A stretch of 64,000 nt of DNA. Source: Mycogone perniciosa. Its lineage: Eukaryota > Ascomycota > Sordariomycetes > Hypocreales > Hypocreaceae. How positions within the stretch are numbered: the first letter of the stretch is position 1; each line of letters opens with the position of its first letter. Where the stretch lies: contig JAOALB010000016.1 in assembly GCA_025331125.1 (NCBI GenBank), positions 248,001 to 312,000 of the forward strand, written 5' to 3'. Made by a program: the position numbers and the translations under genes. Positions 11,276 through 23,429 of the stretch are shown in pieces. The notes beneath the pieces are model-generated. The model ran no database searches. It was not told the DNA's origin and worked only from the letters and a program-made list of their open reading frames with translations.

Positions 11276-11836
11276 TCATCTTCGTGGCTCGTCGTGCTTG
11301 CTTGGGCTATGATGTGCCTTCTCTGGCATCTTTAACCCTTTCTCGACCACCTCTTCGATCTGCCTCTCCAACTCGGCGACCTTGCTTCTCTCCATCTCCT
11401 CCTGTCGCCTTGCAAGCTCCGCTGTCCCATCGTTGTTGAAGTTCCCCGCACCGCCACGACCTGACCAGCCTACTCGGTGGGGGTGCTTCTTGAGATCTGA
11501 GGTTGCGGCCGCGATCGTCTCCTCTGCCAATTGCTCTTGTTTACGCGCGTATTGCGTCGAGTCGACAAAGTTGCCAGCTCCACCACGGCCAGCCCGAGCA
11601 GGGCCGTTGGACGTCGAAGCCAGGAGTACGGGAATGGCTGCGGCAACGTTCGGCTGTTGAGCCTCGAGGTCCTGTGGGAAAAGAGAAGAAGAATCCTCCG
11701 TCAGACCAAATATGCATACATGTTGGCGAGGATGAGAGCTCATTACTTTGGAGGCTTCGTCAGCCTGCTTGGAGGGATGGTAATTGCCCGCCCCACCGCG
11801 ACCGACTTTGAGAAAGGCATCGTGATCCTGAGGCAT
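11276..11836 (-). CDS. GRGGAGN-repeat protein (DUF3602, Par32-like)
   Basis: Two exons, 11836-11747 and 11671-11276, code for 161 residues. Three copies of the signature GRGGAGN (followed by Y or F) are spaced through the protein, and a charged helical C-terminus (RRQEEMERSKVAELERQIEEVV) ends it. The motif defines DUF3602, whose yeast member Par32/Amu1 is a TORC1-linked phosphoprotein that inhibits ammonium transporters; the same role here is an inference from the family. The protein is otherwise low in complexity and probably disordered. I chose the second ATG (MPQDHDAF), which places the first repeat near the N-terminus as in relatives. The intron (11672-11746) has GTAATG and a pyrimidine-rich CCCACAG end. 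Confidence 0.8.
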   Translation of the reverse strand: MPQDHDAFLKVGRGGAGNYHPSKQADEASKVMSSHPRQHVCIFGLTEDSSSLFPQDLEAQQPNVAAAIPVLLASTSNGPARAGRGGAGNFVDSTQYARKQEQLAEETIAAATSDLKKHPHRVGWSGRGGAGNFNNDGTAELARRQEEMERSKVAELERQIEEVVEKGLKMPEKAHHSPSKHDEPRR

Positions 11837-14352
11837 TGTGAGGATGCTAATGCAGAGACCTGTTCCAACTGACGTACTCGGCAATTCCCTTGCGGAGGTG
11901 TTGTAGCATTAAGGTTGTCTAAACGAGATTCCGGGAAAAGGCCTTCCTGACGTCATCGGACAGAGTGGAGTCCTCATGACGTCGAGATGCCTCAAACGTA
12001 TTCAGAAACAAGGCGGCAGCGATAGGTTGGAAAATTCCTGGTCAATACATAATCGCTACCCATGCATCTACGAAGTAGCGCGGGATTTTTTCCAATTTTC
12101 TTTTCAGGGCGCTGGCATGAGAAAAGGTTTACTTCTCGGCAATGCCTCTGATCGACAGAGTGGTGCCTGGGTGCTCGGGAGCCAAGATGTACGATGCAAG
12201 TAAGCCATGTAGGCCCAGCCCTAGCCTCGTCTAACCGCCATGGCGATTGAGTTCTCTGTGGATTGCCATACTTGGTGGAATTATGACGACAGTCAAGAGA
12301 AGAAATGCCGTCAATTATCTTAGCGGACAGACAAACCTTTCTGGGCGGTATTAAAACCCCGTTTTGGAGTCAATTCTGGCCGATACGAAATTCAGAAGAA
12401 TACTGTGGTGGGTCTATGATTGCAGTAAGCCGCTGAGCTGTCACTGGAAATAGACCAGGATCCACGAGAGCAGGATTGGAATCCGACTTGACCCTTGGAC
12501 AAAACCTAGCTCCACTTGGATACCATGTGCTTTTTGCAGAATATTGTCTACTAACTCATGCTGGATTGGTAGACAGTGTCATCTTTTGCCCGATTGACGT
12601 ATCATCCGAGGAATCCGTGAAGCTGCTCTGCAATGCCCTAGAGACTCAAATTTTATCAGAGGCAGAGAGTGGGTGGTCTGTGATGGGATCTCTGCTGACA
12701 AAAATCAAGAGGATTAGTACGGAGTATGTTCATGTAACGGTGACCGTCTGACGGGCAGGTTGCCATTTCCCCCTTGCCCACAGCGGCTCCGATGATTCCG
12801 AGAGGTTGCGGGTCGAAGGGATCATCAACTATGACGGAGCCTGAATTCTGTACGGAGTAGAGCCCAAGCGATTTTTTTTTTCAAACATCCGCTGAAGCAT
12901 GGCAACCTAATGTGACCTGTAAAAATCTTCACACTGCGCTGCGCTGCATGTACTTCCGAACTGTGGTTGCACGATGAAGAGATTGTCCGAGGAGTCACAA
13001 CGCTAATACGACAGATATTAGTCAAAGGAATTCACAGAGCCGTTGGGCCATGGCGTATGAAAATATTCCTAGCCCCATGCTTGAGTTACCGAAAGACAGA
13101 CCGATTGGCTCCCAGGCTGGTTGAATCAAAAAGACCAAGGGCATTCTTCAGCGGCGTTGTTGTTTATATGTATGGGCTGGATGTTGTACGATATGAGGCA
13201 AGTCCGCGATTGGTGAATACATGTAGATGATTGAATTATTGAATTGAAAGAGGGTGGGCAAGGCATGTATTTGTTTCCAAGAGGAGGGCGCTTCGCATCA
13301 CGAATGCCTTCACTTCCCGCCGCGGCCGTTTTGGGCGTTTGTTGAGACGCCGTCGAACTCATCTTGAAGGTAATAGCGTGGGAAACGTCGCTCCGATTGG
13401 CCTCCCTCAACTCCCTCAACTCCCTCTAGCATTTCTGTCATCAATCACATTGTCCAGTGCGGCAAATAAATGCATGTCATGCCATCTTGGCGCTAAAATT
13501 ATTCAATTCTTGTGCTCCGTAGTAGTATGGAGGGATGGTCGTTTGTTTCGAGGTCAAGTTTTTCCTCCCCGTAAACATCGCCACACTGCCCTCTTTGAGA
13601 TCGAAGCGGGTCAATGTCACACATGTCGGCTCGGAGTCATTGCGGAGTTGATCGTCGGGATCTCTTCTCCAGATGGAGATCCCTAAGGCCATCGATATTC
13701 AGGCACGGTGAATGAATTAGGCGCATTGGTTCCAGTAGGGCGATCCAATGAGCCATTTTGTTCTTGCTTGATATCAATCTGCACTCCGTTGTCGGAAAGC
13801 CCTGAACTTCAAGGTTTCGAGGCTAGAATATTGCGCCATGCCTACCTAGCCTTGGGTGTAAGCTGAATGCAAAAATCGTCTAGACAACATGGATAATGTC
13901 CTTGGGACTCGCATGACCTTGCCAAATCGTGTGGGGATAACTGGGACGGGGTGAGCTGACGGCAGAAGTGAGTTGGGCGCACGACCTCAAACTACGACTC
14001 ATGAGTCGTCCATCTGCCAGGCACCGGCTCGGGAGACCACGTTTGTCTCGGCGGCATTTGCCTAAAGCCAAACCCAACAGAAAAGTTCGATATTTTGTTT
14101 TTTGGCCGAACTTTGTGTGGTCCATTGTGCCCTTATCCATATCGACGTCGTCTTTGCCACATTCCCTGGGCCGTTTGATGTCCCCATCGTCTGCGAATCG
14201 GCTAGTTGAAACGTGGGCGCCATTCGGAGGAGTCAGCTCGCGATTCGGCGAAGATTAAGCCACTTAAGGCGTTGTTTTGCAGGTTGCTGAACCAAGTACT
14301 TCGTACCGTGCTGTGGTGTGATACGATACCCTTGCAAGAGGAGGAGAGGAGA

Positions 14353-14377
14353 GCGCAGCGCAGCGCAGCGCAGCGCA
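14353..14377. repeat. Tandem GCGCA x5
   Basis: Five perfect copies of the 5-mer GCGCA in a row, preceded by a purine-rich GAGGAGAGGAGA run. It lies in non-coding DNA. Confidence 0.8.
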
Positions 14378-16885
14378 AGACGAGGGGGTGAGCCCAGACA
14401 TCTCAAGAACTTGACTAGGGTCACCCCTCACATGTGTCTGTACTCGTACTCCGTACTGTGCCACAAGCAGGCACCAAGCCACTGAACACAGTATCGAATT
14501 GTGCGAGTTATTCCTGCTGGTGCCTGAATAAAACGAGGTTTGTGGGTTGAGAGTTTCGAATGGCTGACCAGTCTGACTTTTTTCATGATCTCTCTCTCGA
14601 ATCTGCTGTAACACATAAATTGCTTCAATACACGTTGGTTGCTGCAACAGTGATGGCAAACCCAATGAAGCCAGTTGTTCAATGCTTACTGGGAGAACGA
14701 AGTAGTACATTCTACAAGTACGGAGTACCTTCCGCCTAGTAATATCGGTACCTAGAAATAGGCACGAGTACTCGTACTACGACTACGAGTTGGCAGCTCA
14801 GTGACCCTGTCTTGGCTTCCCTTTTCTGCTGAATGTCCACCTGGTCTTGTCTATTATCATCTCCCCGGACTTGCCGTATTTAGCCGCGTGCCATAATACA
14901 TAATGAAGTACGGAGTACACGGAGCACTCTGTACTACGAGTAGCACTAGTAGTAGTAATAATATGATGAACTCCTGAGTGCTGTAGGTACCCAGGAATAT
15001 CCCGCTATCTCAGACGGGTAGGGCTTCCGGGATGGGTCTCGATGGGTTCGTATGGATTTCCCCTAGGCATTAACGCATGAAAAAGAAAGCAAACACTCAC
15101 CGGTGTCAGTGTTGTCAAGCAAACCCCCTAACTCCCCGCTCCAAAGCCCCTCATCCAGACCGGATTGGGCTGTCTGTGCTTCTCTATTCTGCGGGCAAGC
15201 AAACCGAGATGAAAAGAATTGGATCTACGACAGATGTTAGGCCTGGCGGAGTTTCTTGCGGGGGTGGAACAGTGCTCCGAGGATGGTCCACTTCCGAGGA
15301 TCAAGCTAATAATATCACCAGTTCAATATTGATGTTGAACGACTCATCAGTTGCTATTGGTATTATTGTACGAAGTATTATTATAGTATTACTCCGTACA
15401 TAGTATTACATAGGGTTGGGGCTCCGTTTATGACAGCAAGTTTGTACTCGTAATGGCTCTGAAACCTTGGTTGCCAGCTGAACCTGTTCCCCTTTTTCTG
15501 GTCCTCTCAGACATGGAGATCGGTGAAGATGCAATTTCCATGCATTTGAACCAGACTATTAATTAGACCGTATTGTCTGCTACACGTGTTTGTAACACTC
15601 CATAGGCTCTGCATGAACGGGTATTGACTACGAAGTACGGAGTACTACAGCGACTAATTTACTCGAAATCCATACTAGGGTAAACAAAAGGGCACATTTC
15701 AAGCATAGCATATTTTTGATTAATCTCTTGTCCAGCCCATCCATCTTCTTTGTCAGACTACGGAGTACTTCGTACGAAGTACGAATACCCCCTCCATAAA
15801 TGGATCAGGTGCCTCCTTGCGCGGAAACCTTGACGCCCGTCGCAGGGGAATGGATGAGTAAGGGGAGGATTAATAAATCGGCATAAGTGCATCGGGATAC
15901 AATTCATATTACGAGAACCGTTAGTGAACTGATGGCTATTAATATGTGCGATATTACCACACGGAGTACTCCGTACTTGTCCAAGGAACAAGGAGCACTA
16001 TCTGGTAGGGCTAGCCACACAATACGAGCTTTGCTTTGCTTGCCAGGTACAGGTACTCCGTACAGAGTGCCAACATGGCTGTCTTTGCCAGTGATGCAAT
16101 TGAATGGAAAGACGTGACAGGCAGCGCAAGGGAGCCCTGAATCGCAGACACGTGACACGTCTTCCGGTGGTTATTTGCTTAGGTGCCATGTTGTTTTACC
16201 ATGGACAGCAGACTGCTTGAAGCTGGAACGTATCATCAATCAGTACGTAATAATCCCCAACAAACCCCTCCAAGGCTGAACCTGTTCATACTCGTACTGT
16301 ATTGGCGATGTATGGTGCCCAGTCCTGAGGTACGGAGTACATATGTACTAACATGCCCAGGCGGCCTAACAGGTTTAGTACCTAGTAGTTCATCGCCACA
16401 CCCCTCTCCCTCCGAACTTGCCCTCTAATAATGCTCTCATGTCCTCCAATGGCTCGCTCGGATCCGTCCATCCTCCCTCTTGGGTCTCTCCATTCGACCT
16501 GGTGATCAACTGGGTCAGCGGGCCAATAATCCACAATTCTTCACCCCACCTCCAGCCGTCGCTAGAGAGAGGGAGACCAAGCGATTAGGTACCGACCGGA
16601 GAGCAGGAGTGATTTGGAAGGCACTGGAAGCACTGGAAGCACGGATGCTTCGCCCCCTGGCTGAGCGATGAGGCCCGGTCATTTTGGTCGCCAATGCTAT
16701 CATCCCCCTATCCCTAATCCTGATAATCGCAAACACAGAGGCACCATCGATTCACGTAGCCAAAAGATTGGGTACGGGGGTATTAAGGAGTACTCAGACA
16801 CACATTCAGGTACTTCAGCTACGACTCGATGTACTTGTATAGCTCCAAAACGCCGCGCTGCGATTACACACGCCCCCCCGCCGTG

Positions 16886-16925
16886 CCACACACACGCACA
16901 CACACACACAAACTCACACACACAC
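16886..16925. repeat. (AC)n microsatellite
   Basis: Imperfect CA/AC dinucleotide tract interrupted by a few G and T bases, in the 5' leader region of the C2H2 gene. Confidence 0.8.
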
Positions 16926-17154
16926 TCCCTTGCCTGGCGTCGTACGCTCCTCCCAAAATAATTATTATTTCTCGTCCGCTCTGCCAAAGATTCTGACCTG
17001 TCTGCCTTTTTCCCCAACACCCACCCACAAAAATATCTACCAGAACACTGTGCTGAACAACGCCTACGAAACGAAGAGTTGCTGCTGCAGCCCCGAGCCT
17101 GCGACGGTCCGGCGTCTGTCGTCTCGCAATCCCGAGCAATTCAAGTCGTTGGCA

Positions 17155-18725
17155 ATGGCCTCCTCAAAAGTATGAGTCGCCGTATTCGGGGGTGCCTTGC
17201 TGGCTTGTTCCCGCTCTCGCGAGGCCCAGTTGTGCTGATGATTTCTTCGTCCACCTCCAGGAGATGCTGCCTTCAACGAGGCCATTGACGCATCAGCGTC
17301 CGTCGCTATCGAGCTCCTCGGCTTCGGCCCTGACCGGCCGCCAATCCCATGCTCGGGCCAACTCCCACTCGCACGCCTCTCTCCTCACTGGCTCCCTCAA
17401 TCCCACTCATCGAGTAACCCGCCGCAAATCCGTCACCGCGCCCGGCGCCAATGTTGCTGCCCTCACAGCGGCGATCCGAGACAGCGAGCAGACCGGTGCC
17501 ATCCCGATTGCCACCAATGGAAGACGGAACACTCTTTCCAGGCTCAGCACGGCCCGGGCCGCCGTGGTTGGCAGCCTCCCCTCACCACCCGCCAGCCTCC
17601 CCTCCAAGTCCATGTTAGATACGAAGCGTGAGCACCAGGACAGTGCAATCGATGACGATTCGAACGAATTATCGGCCGACGAAGGTTCCAGTAAATTCCA
17701 AAAGGCTCGTACGAGGCGGGCGAGTGACGGACAACCTCTCGCCAAGGATGGCAAGAAGTGCAACCGGGTGGAAGTTCGCTGCGAGACTTGCGGCAAGGGC
17801 TACAAGCACAGCAGTTGCTTGACGAAGCATCTGTTGGTCCCCCTCCCCATTGCCTCTCCGACCCGCATTTATCCAGACCTGTCCATGGCGGCAAGGTTCC
17901 CCTATGTTCTGAAGACTTGGGTAGCATGCGTGTGATTGAATCTGATTTGTTGACTCGCTGGTTAGATGGGAGCATACTCCCGAGTGGTCCTTAACCTCCA
18001 AGTTGCTTATTTCTAAGCACCAGCAAGTTCAACTGCTTGAGGCGGCATCTGTCTTGGTGGCCATGAATGGCAACCCCAAAGAGAGATCGACAACGCCGCC
18101 AGACTCGGCCAAAGATTTTGCCAGCGAACCGGAGTCGGCGTCCCCCACCGCATCCGGTTCAGAACGCCAAAGCTCCGCAGATACCACACCACCGTCAATT
18201 GTTGAAGGTCTTAACTTCGACACCACTTCGTATCGCGAAAAGAGATATAGCAGCGGCAGCGGTTTCGCCCGAAGCTACCAATCTACGAACCCACTTGTCC
18301 CTGGCAGTGTTCCCAACGGACGAGGTTTCGGTCACTTCCGTCACGACAGCAGCGATCTTCTTCGCCCGACGTCATCTGGGCTCAATGCCTCTGGCCAGGA
18401 TGACCACGACTTGGCTGCCGCAGTGGAACTTTTGAGCTGCAGCTTTGGTAGCAACAATGGCTCCCGCAACACTGTGGCGCTACCTGCCGATGCACCGCCG
18501 GTTCCCCCACTGCCTGCCCAATACCTGGACCAAGCTGCGTCGTTGTCAAGTGCTGGGTTTATCAACAGCTACCCTAGCCGGCAGCCGGAGAGCTTTACTC
18601 GAGGCGATGGCCGGCGTGGTAGCGAGGATGTTATGATGGAAGAAAGCGAGGATGATTTCGATATGCGATCTCGCGCCCGGAGTGATGAAGATGACGACGG
18701 AGTTTTCGGCCGCATGGAGGAATGA
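17155..18725 (+). CDS. C2H2 zinc-finger protein with one finger, probable transcription factor
   Basis: Three exons, 17155-17169, 17261-17832 and 17966-18725, give 448 residues. The first exon codes for only MASSK. One classical C2H2 finger (CETCGKGYKHSSCLTKHLWEH, spacing C-x2-C-x12-H-x3-H) is split by the second intron, and joining it restores the conserved KHLWEHTPEW that follows. Flanking regions are Ser/Pro/Thr-rich and low in complexity; the tail is acidic (MMEESEDDFDMRSRARSDEDDD), which would suit an activation region. The N-terminal third has basic stretches (THRVTRRKS). Role and targets are unknown. The start was chosen because exon one splices in frame; a start at the Met of exon two (17264) is the alternative. 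Confidence 0.8.
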
Positions 18726-19749
18726 ATGATTTATTGGATATGGGACGGAGCATCTTTTAGGGAGTCGGACATGTTGGCTCTGGAATCGGGGTGCTCTGGA
18801 ATAGGATTTATGGTTATTATATCTGGGAACCAACCGGCGCGATATCTCTTTTGTATCACGATATACTCGAACTGTATGAGGTGGTCCTGCTCCGCTGTCA
18901 ATCTTTAGCACCGAAGAGTGGAGAGCCCGTCTACACAGGTCATTTTCGGCCGCATTGATGGTAGACGAGATTGCTTCTCCACGAGGTTAAAGTGAGGATT
19001 CGACGAGGCGTCGAGCGTACACCCGAATAAATATGAATCAAGCGTAATAATTCAACCATACGGCACATGATGGCACTGAAGCACACTCGTGAAGTGAGAA
19101 GAAAAGCAAGAATTGGATGATGGGACGAGAAGCGGTCGTCATTCTAGCACAAGCAGCTCAAGGAAGCACCAGCATGGCACCCAGAAAAATTTGCTTCTTT
19201 CGCAAGCACATAGGATAGATGAGAGACAAAGTGATGAATTCCATGATAATAAGGCAGCTTCAGCAAGCTTTTAGTGACTGCAGCAAGAATAGAGAAAGAA
19301 GAAGAAGCTTGTCGTATCTTTTCAAGATTTGATGAAAATTGGTACGAATTCAGCTTTGCTGAGGACTGAGAAAGAGAAAGAGAGAGGAAAATTCTGATGG
19401 ACCCTCGCAGCCCGTTCTTGAGGCCGAGTTGCGGGGACCTGCTAGTGTGTTTCCCCAGCGACCCTCCCGGCGTCACGTTCTAGGTAGATAGCTTTCTTTC
19501 TCCACAAACCATGTGAACTCCCGATCTGCAGGCCATTTCCGGGCGTTGGTGTTCCATGTCTATTGTAATTTGTTGGAGTGCAACAAAGTCTCAACAGCAA
19601 AACATAAATCACACAACAGCAAAGAACTATTGGCCGGCATAGCATATTCCCTGCCATTGCATTGTGCAGAGGAGACCATTGCAAAGTCTCAAAGTCTCAA
19701 AGTCTCAAGCTTGTTTTATTTTATTTTATTTTATTTTCTTTAGCGCACG
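18726..19749. other. Intergenic, 1 kb
   Basis: Nothing gene-like. Contains a minus-strand purine/pyrimidine-biased stretch around 19280-19390 (AGAAAGAGAAAGAGAG) and the short tandem arrays listed separately just ahead of the next start codon. Confidence 0.45.
19682..19737. repeat. Two short tandem arrays in a promoter: CAAAGTCT x3 and TTTTA x5
   Basis: Three perfect copies of an 8-mer (19682-19705) are followed within 8 bases by a TTTTA tract (19713-19737). It ends 12 bases before the ATG at 19750, so it probably lies in the 5' leader or core promoter of the membrane-protein gene. Confidence 0.75.
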
Positions 19750-20953
19750 ATGGCGACGACGAGACGGGGCGAAGTGGCTGCACATGCGGCTCTGGCGCGG
19801 GCGGACGCGGCGCGGGACGAGGTCAACAAAGTGGTCGCAGATGCGCCTGCAGATACCGATGCCGATGCCGATGTGTCTGTTCCTGTCGCGCAGGACAGAT
19901 CGTGTGTTGCAGCGATGCTTCCCGGCCTTGTTCAGCTTCCTCTCATGGCGACGATTAGTTTGGCGACGGCCAGCATGGGGTATAGCATTCTGGGGGAGTT
20001 GACGAAGGGGGAGTTGGCGAATGCGATTCGCAGTCTGGAGACGAGACAGGAGATTGCTATCTTGGGTGCCTGGAGGATGTAAGTTGTCTCCGTCTTCGTC
20101 CCGGATGTCGCTCCTGGCGCATGGCATGTGGGAAACTAATATGGGTTTGTAGATTCGAGTTGGCTTTGAGCTGGTTTAGCAGGCTGGATGGTTTGGACGT
20201 CGCCACGATGAACTTTTTGTCGCATGGACCAGCGGTACGACACGCGCTCCCTTGTCTCAATTGCGAAGAACGCTGATTGCTGACCGAGTCTAGATCTACC
20301 TTCTGTTCGCATTCTACAACCTCAGCCCGACAACAGCGCTGGCTGCCCTCGCCATCGATATCGTCTCGGCTTCTGCGCCATTCTACATCTTGCGACCGCT
20401 CTCTGCTGTACACAAGCCCTCGTCGACGCTGCCCAACCGCGAACTCATCGATCTGCCCCTCCAGCTCCTTACAACCGGGCTTTCCACTAGCATATACACC
20501 GTCACGTTGGTTCTATCTCTCCGGTTCGTACTGCCCCGCATACTTGTTCTCTACTTCAACGGCCTCCCCAGCGTGGAGCCGGCATACACAGCATCTTACG
20601 CCACTGTCCTACCCGTCACGCTGCTCTTCGGCGCGGCTGCCAGCGCCTTCATCTTCCCGCCCTTCGCCACGACGGGCAAGGCCAAGGAGGACGATCTGAT
20701 CACCGAATTCGATCCCGTCGAAGCGAGTCTGGGACAGACAGTGTGGTGGAACTTCTGGGGATACACAGCCAAGACGAAAGTGGTGATTCTGCGAACGGCG
20801 ATCACAGTGCTGGTTACGGGTATTGAGACCTACCTTTCCTGCGCCATGGCGGTTCCTGGCGTTGAGGCAACCGGGGCCGTTGTCTATGCTGCCGTGTGGG
20901 TGCTTGCGGCGCTATGCACAGGTATCGGCCTCGGTTGCGTGGGCTGTGATTGA
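19750..20953 (+). CDS. Fungal polytopic membrane protein of unknown function
   Basis: Three exons, 19750-20078, 20153-20234 and 20294-20953, code for about 356 residues. I do not recognise the family. After a hydrophilic N-terminus with a DADADAD run, there are about six to eight hydrophobic stretches, among them LPLMATISLATASMGY, AIYLLFAFYNL, SIYTVTLVLSLRFVLPRILVLY, ATVLPVTLLFGAAASAF and AVVYAAVWVLAALCTGIGLG. Loops contain a cytosol-like segment TGKAKEDDLITEFDP and a conserved-looking WWNFWGYTAKTK. Such an arrangement suggests an organellar or plasma-membrane protein with no visible enzymatic motif. Both introns (74 and 59 nt) are in frame. Confidence 0.72.
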
Positions 20954-22730
20954 TTGGTGGTAATATTGCTGTCTGTTTTTCCATCCTGGGGGTTCGGCTT
21001 CTGTGCTTTTACAAGGGGGGGGGGGGTTGTGGGTTTGGCTTTTGCAAATGGCCCGGCTCCTTGGTGTACGGGTGGGTTCCTGGGTGGTTAGTGTACAATT
21101 GGCTGAGTTTGGAAAAGGATCACAGGACGGGGATGTGAGTTTAGGTGTGTTTTTGTTTTCTTTTGTTTTGTATCTAAATATGTGTACATTTGTAATTAAT
21201 ACCCGGCGCCTGTCTTTTGCTGTCTGGGGCGTACGGGAGGGAAATTACACCGCTCTTATCCACAACTGCTGGACAAATCCTGAGGTTTCTTCGGGAGGGT
21301 GAAGATGCTCTCTTTAGATGTAGTAGTACCCAAGTTACTATACAGTAATAATCACCAGCATAATCGTAGGCGTGATTTATAATGACCAACCAGTCACCAG
21401 CTATTCCGAACTAAACGATCGAGGGATCTGTAGCCTTGCAACGTGAACGCGCTTTTCCAGGGGCCTTGCAGTCTCTTTTTGTCATGTTGACGATCCACTA
21501 AAGCCGGGCAGGCTCGCCAAGAAACAGCCCCCAATGAGCTAACTTTACTTTTACTTCTATTCTCGGCTGGGGCTGAACCAAATATAGACAGATGGCCACG
21601 AGAGGGATACCTCCCAATATGCGCAACACATGTCAGAGGCTGAAATCATTTAGTGTGAATCCTGGTAGGGCTGGTTTAAGGTATTCAGTCCGAGTTCCCA
21701 TGGCGGCATCGTTTTGGCGCGGCCCCAAGCGGCGGGATGATGGCGCACCTCACCTGAATCCGGGCTGCTTGGCGGCGTGGTGCGATGATTGCTCATGGAT
21801 TCTGCCATGCTTTTTTCCCTCCATTGAGGGGGGAGAGAACAACTGTGGGGTTGGAAGAGTACATATTTTAGGATAGGTGGTCCTCCGTACTCCGTACTCC
21901 GTACAAACTCCGTCTTTGTGCTACCATTACTACTACTGCTTAGCACTACTACTACCTAGGTAAATAGTAGGTAGGGATGTCGGCAGCGGGATGAACCAAC
22001 ATTCCCCCTTGTCGCAACCAATTCCGGTCTGGATGGAACGCGAGGGTTATAATTTTAGTTTCTTTTTTGCTTCTCGGATCTTCTACTCCGTACACCGGTC
22101 GGAGCAAGCGTTGTAGGATCAACTCTTCTGCTCCACTGCGTTTTGTTTTGGCTGTCCATTCGTTCGGCTTGGTCGCCCCACGGGAGTTGTCTTTGTGTTT
22201 GCCTACTAACCTGCCGAATACCTACCAACTTTGGTCACCACTTCTGATTCCTGATCCTATCCGCAACCCGCGGGAACAGCTAGGCGTCCAGCTTGTATCA
22301 GCAGCGGATAGTTTGACGGATATGAGTGATCCTACAGGGCTATATCGGGTGACCACACGGAGGAGACTCATCATCAACGGCTCCGAGCTTTGACTTGAGA
22401 GTTGCTGCTTGGGCTACCGGTTTCCCAGATCCTCTCCTAGCGTTTCGAAACTAGGTCCACATCTTGGCGTTGGAGCCTCATCCACATTCGTTTGTTGACT
22501 CTAGCAAACTTCATGTATAAGACACCCCGACTTTGGCCTCCGAGACACGTGGAAATGCTGATCATCGATCGATCGTTCTAAAGAGGAACAAGACTGGGGT
22601 TGTGAGCACTAATAACCCAATACTACCCAACCTTTATTTATTCACGTCTACTATAAATTAGTATCACCAAAAGCGCCTGTTCAACCAAAAAAAAGAGGGG
22701 TTCTTCTACTTCAACATCCCGCACACGGCC
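20954..22730. other. Intergenic, 1.8 kb
   Basis: No gene. A run of twelve G (21015-21026) lies just after the membrane-protein stop. A triple CTCCGTA array sits at 21883-21904. A CT-rich leader and an A8 run precede the next start. Confidence 0.5.
21883..21904. repeat. CTCCGTA tandem x3
   Basis: Three adjacent copies of the half-palindrome CTCCGTA, the same unit that occurs singly or as an inverted pair across the window. Confidence 0.7.
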
Positions 22731-23429
22731 ATGTCGGACTATTATGCCGCTGGCTCGACGTCGGAATACACAGCGCCAAGGAACCTGAAGAGATCAAGGA
22801 GTATCAGAAGTGACGAGGAACTCAATCTCTATGGGCCGCTCGAGATTAACGGCTCTGTCCAATCAGGCCGTGGAATCAACTTTGAAGGAGAATTTTCTAT
22901 CAGAGGCACGGTTGATGCCTATGGAAATATTGCGACGAAAGGCAAGATGAGTTGCGAGTGAGTCATGCGAATTGAGGGGGGAAATTGGTGATGGGATATC
23001 TCTGACCTAAGCCAAAGGGGGCGTATCAAGGCATATGGTAATATTATGGTAAATGGTTACATGTTCTCGAGGTAAGCAACATATAAAATGAAGTAAAGAC
23101 TGGAACTTGCTGCTGACACGTACGTCTAGGGACAAGATCATTGGATACGGAAAGTTGAGGATCGAAGGGACATTTGAAGGGACTGACCTTGAGATCTGGG
23201 GGAATTTGATCATAATTGGATTCTTGTGAGACCCTTTGCGTTGTGAAGTGAACGGTTTTTTTTGGCAAGCAGGTTCAAGCTGACTTGGTGTGTTAGGAAA
23301 TGCAGGCGTTTGGTGCTATACGGGTCTTTGACACTCATCGGGCCCGATTCTAGATATCTTGTGGAAGAGTCGGAGGAAATTGCAGGAGCCAAACTGATGC
23401 GTGACCAAGAGGCGGACTGGGATTGGTAG
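22731..23429 (+). CDS. Small beta-solenoid protein resembling bactofilin (polymer-forming) domains
   Basis: Four exons, 22731-22957, 23018-23071, 23130-23225 and 23306-23429, give 166 residues. After a basic N-terminus (RNLKRSRSIRSDEE) the chain is a series of short repeats in which a hydrophobic strand alternates with Gly turns: LYGPLEINGSVQ, INFEGEFSIRGTV, AYGNIATKGKM, AYGNIMVNGYM, GYGKLRIEGTF, IWGNLIIIGFL, LYGSLTLIGPD. This periodicity resembles the right-handed beta-helix of bactofilins and polymer-forming cytoskeletal domains. Whether it polymerises in a fungus is not known. The tail is acidic (VEESEEIAG) and ends DWDW. The short exons correspond to one or two repeats each, suggesting growth by exon duplication. 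All joins keep frame, and the repeats continue across each one, which supports the model. Confidence 0.75.

Larger units (their letters stand above)
11837..17154. other. Gene-poor stretch of 5.3 kb
   Basis: No gene could be supported. One small minus-strand frame (about 13362-13126, 78 codons beginning MSSTASQQ) has a plausible start and a low-complexity N-terminus but no recognisable family, so I do not call it. The stretch is dense in the TACGGAGTA palindrome: 14719, 14909, 15636, 15759, 15961 and 16331 are exact starts, and more are partial. It also carries the GCGCA array at 14353 and an (AC)n tract near 16886. The last 250 bases are the CT-rich leader of the C2H2 gene. Confidence 0.5.

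Noticed and set aside
13126..13362. Small protein beginning MSSTASQQ
   Set aside because: Start context is acceptable, but the C-terminal half looks non-coding and no family or splice support is available.
14264..14710. Minus-strand frame of 148 codons in the gene-poor stretch
   Set aside because: Runs through the GCGCA array and palindromes, with no motif or start context; chance frame.
16886..16925. CA-rich tract considered as telomere-like or regulatory repeat
   Set aside because: It is a simple dinucleotide microsatellite; the telomere unit TTAGGG is absent.
3730..20953. Idea that the FAD oxidase, hydrolase and C2H2 gene form a secondary-metabolite cluster
   Set aside because: No PKS, NRPS, terpene synthase, P450 or transporter is present, and the genes are far apart.
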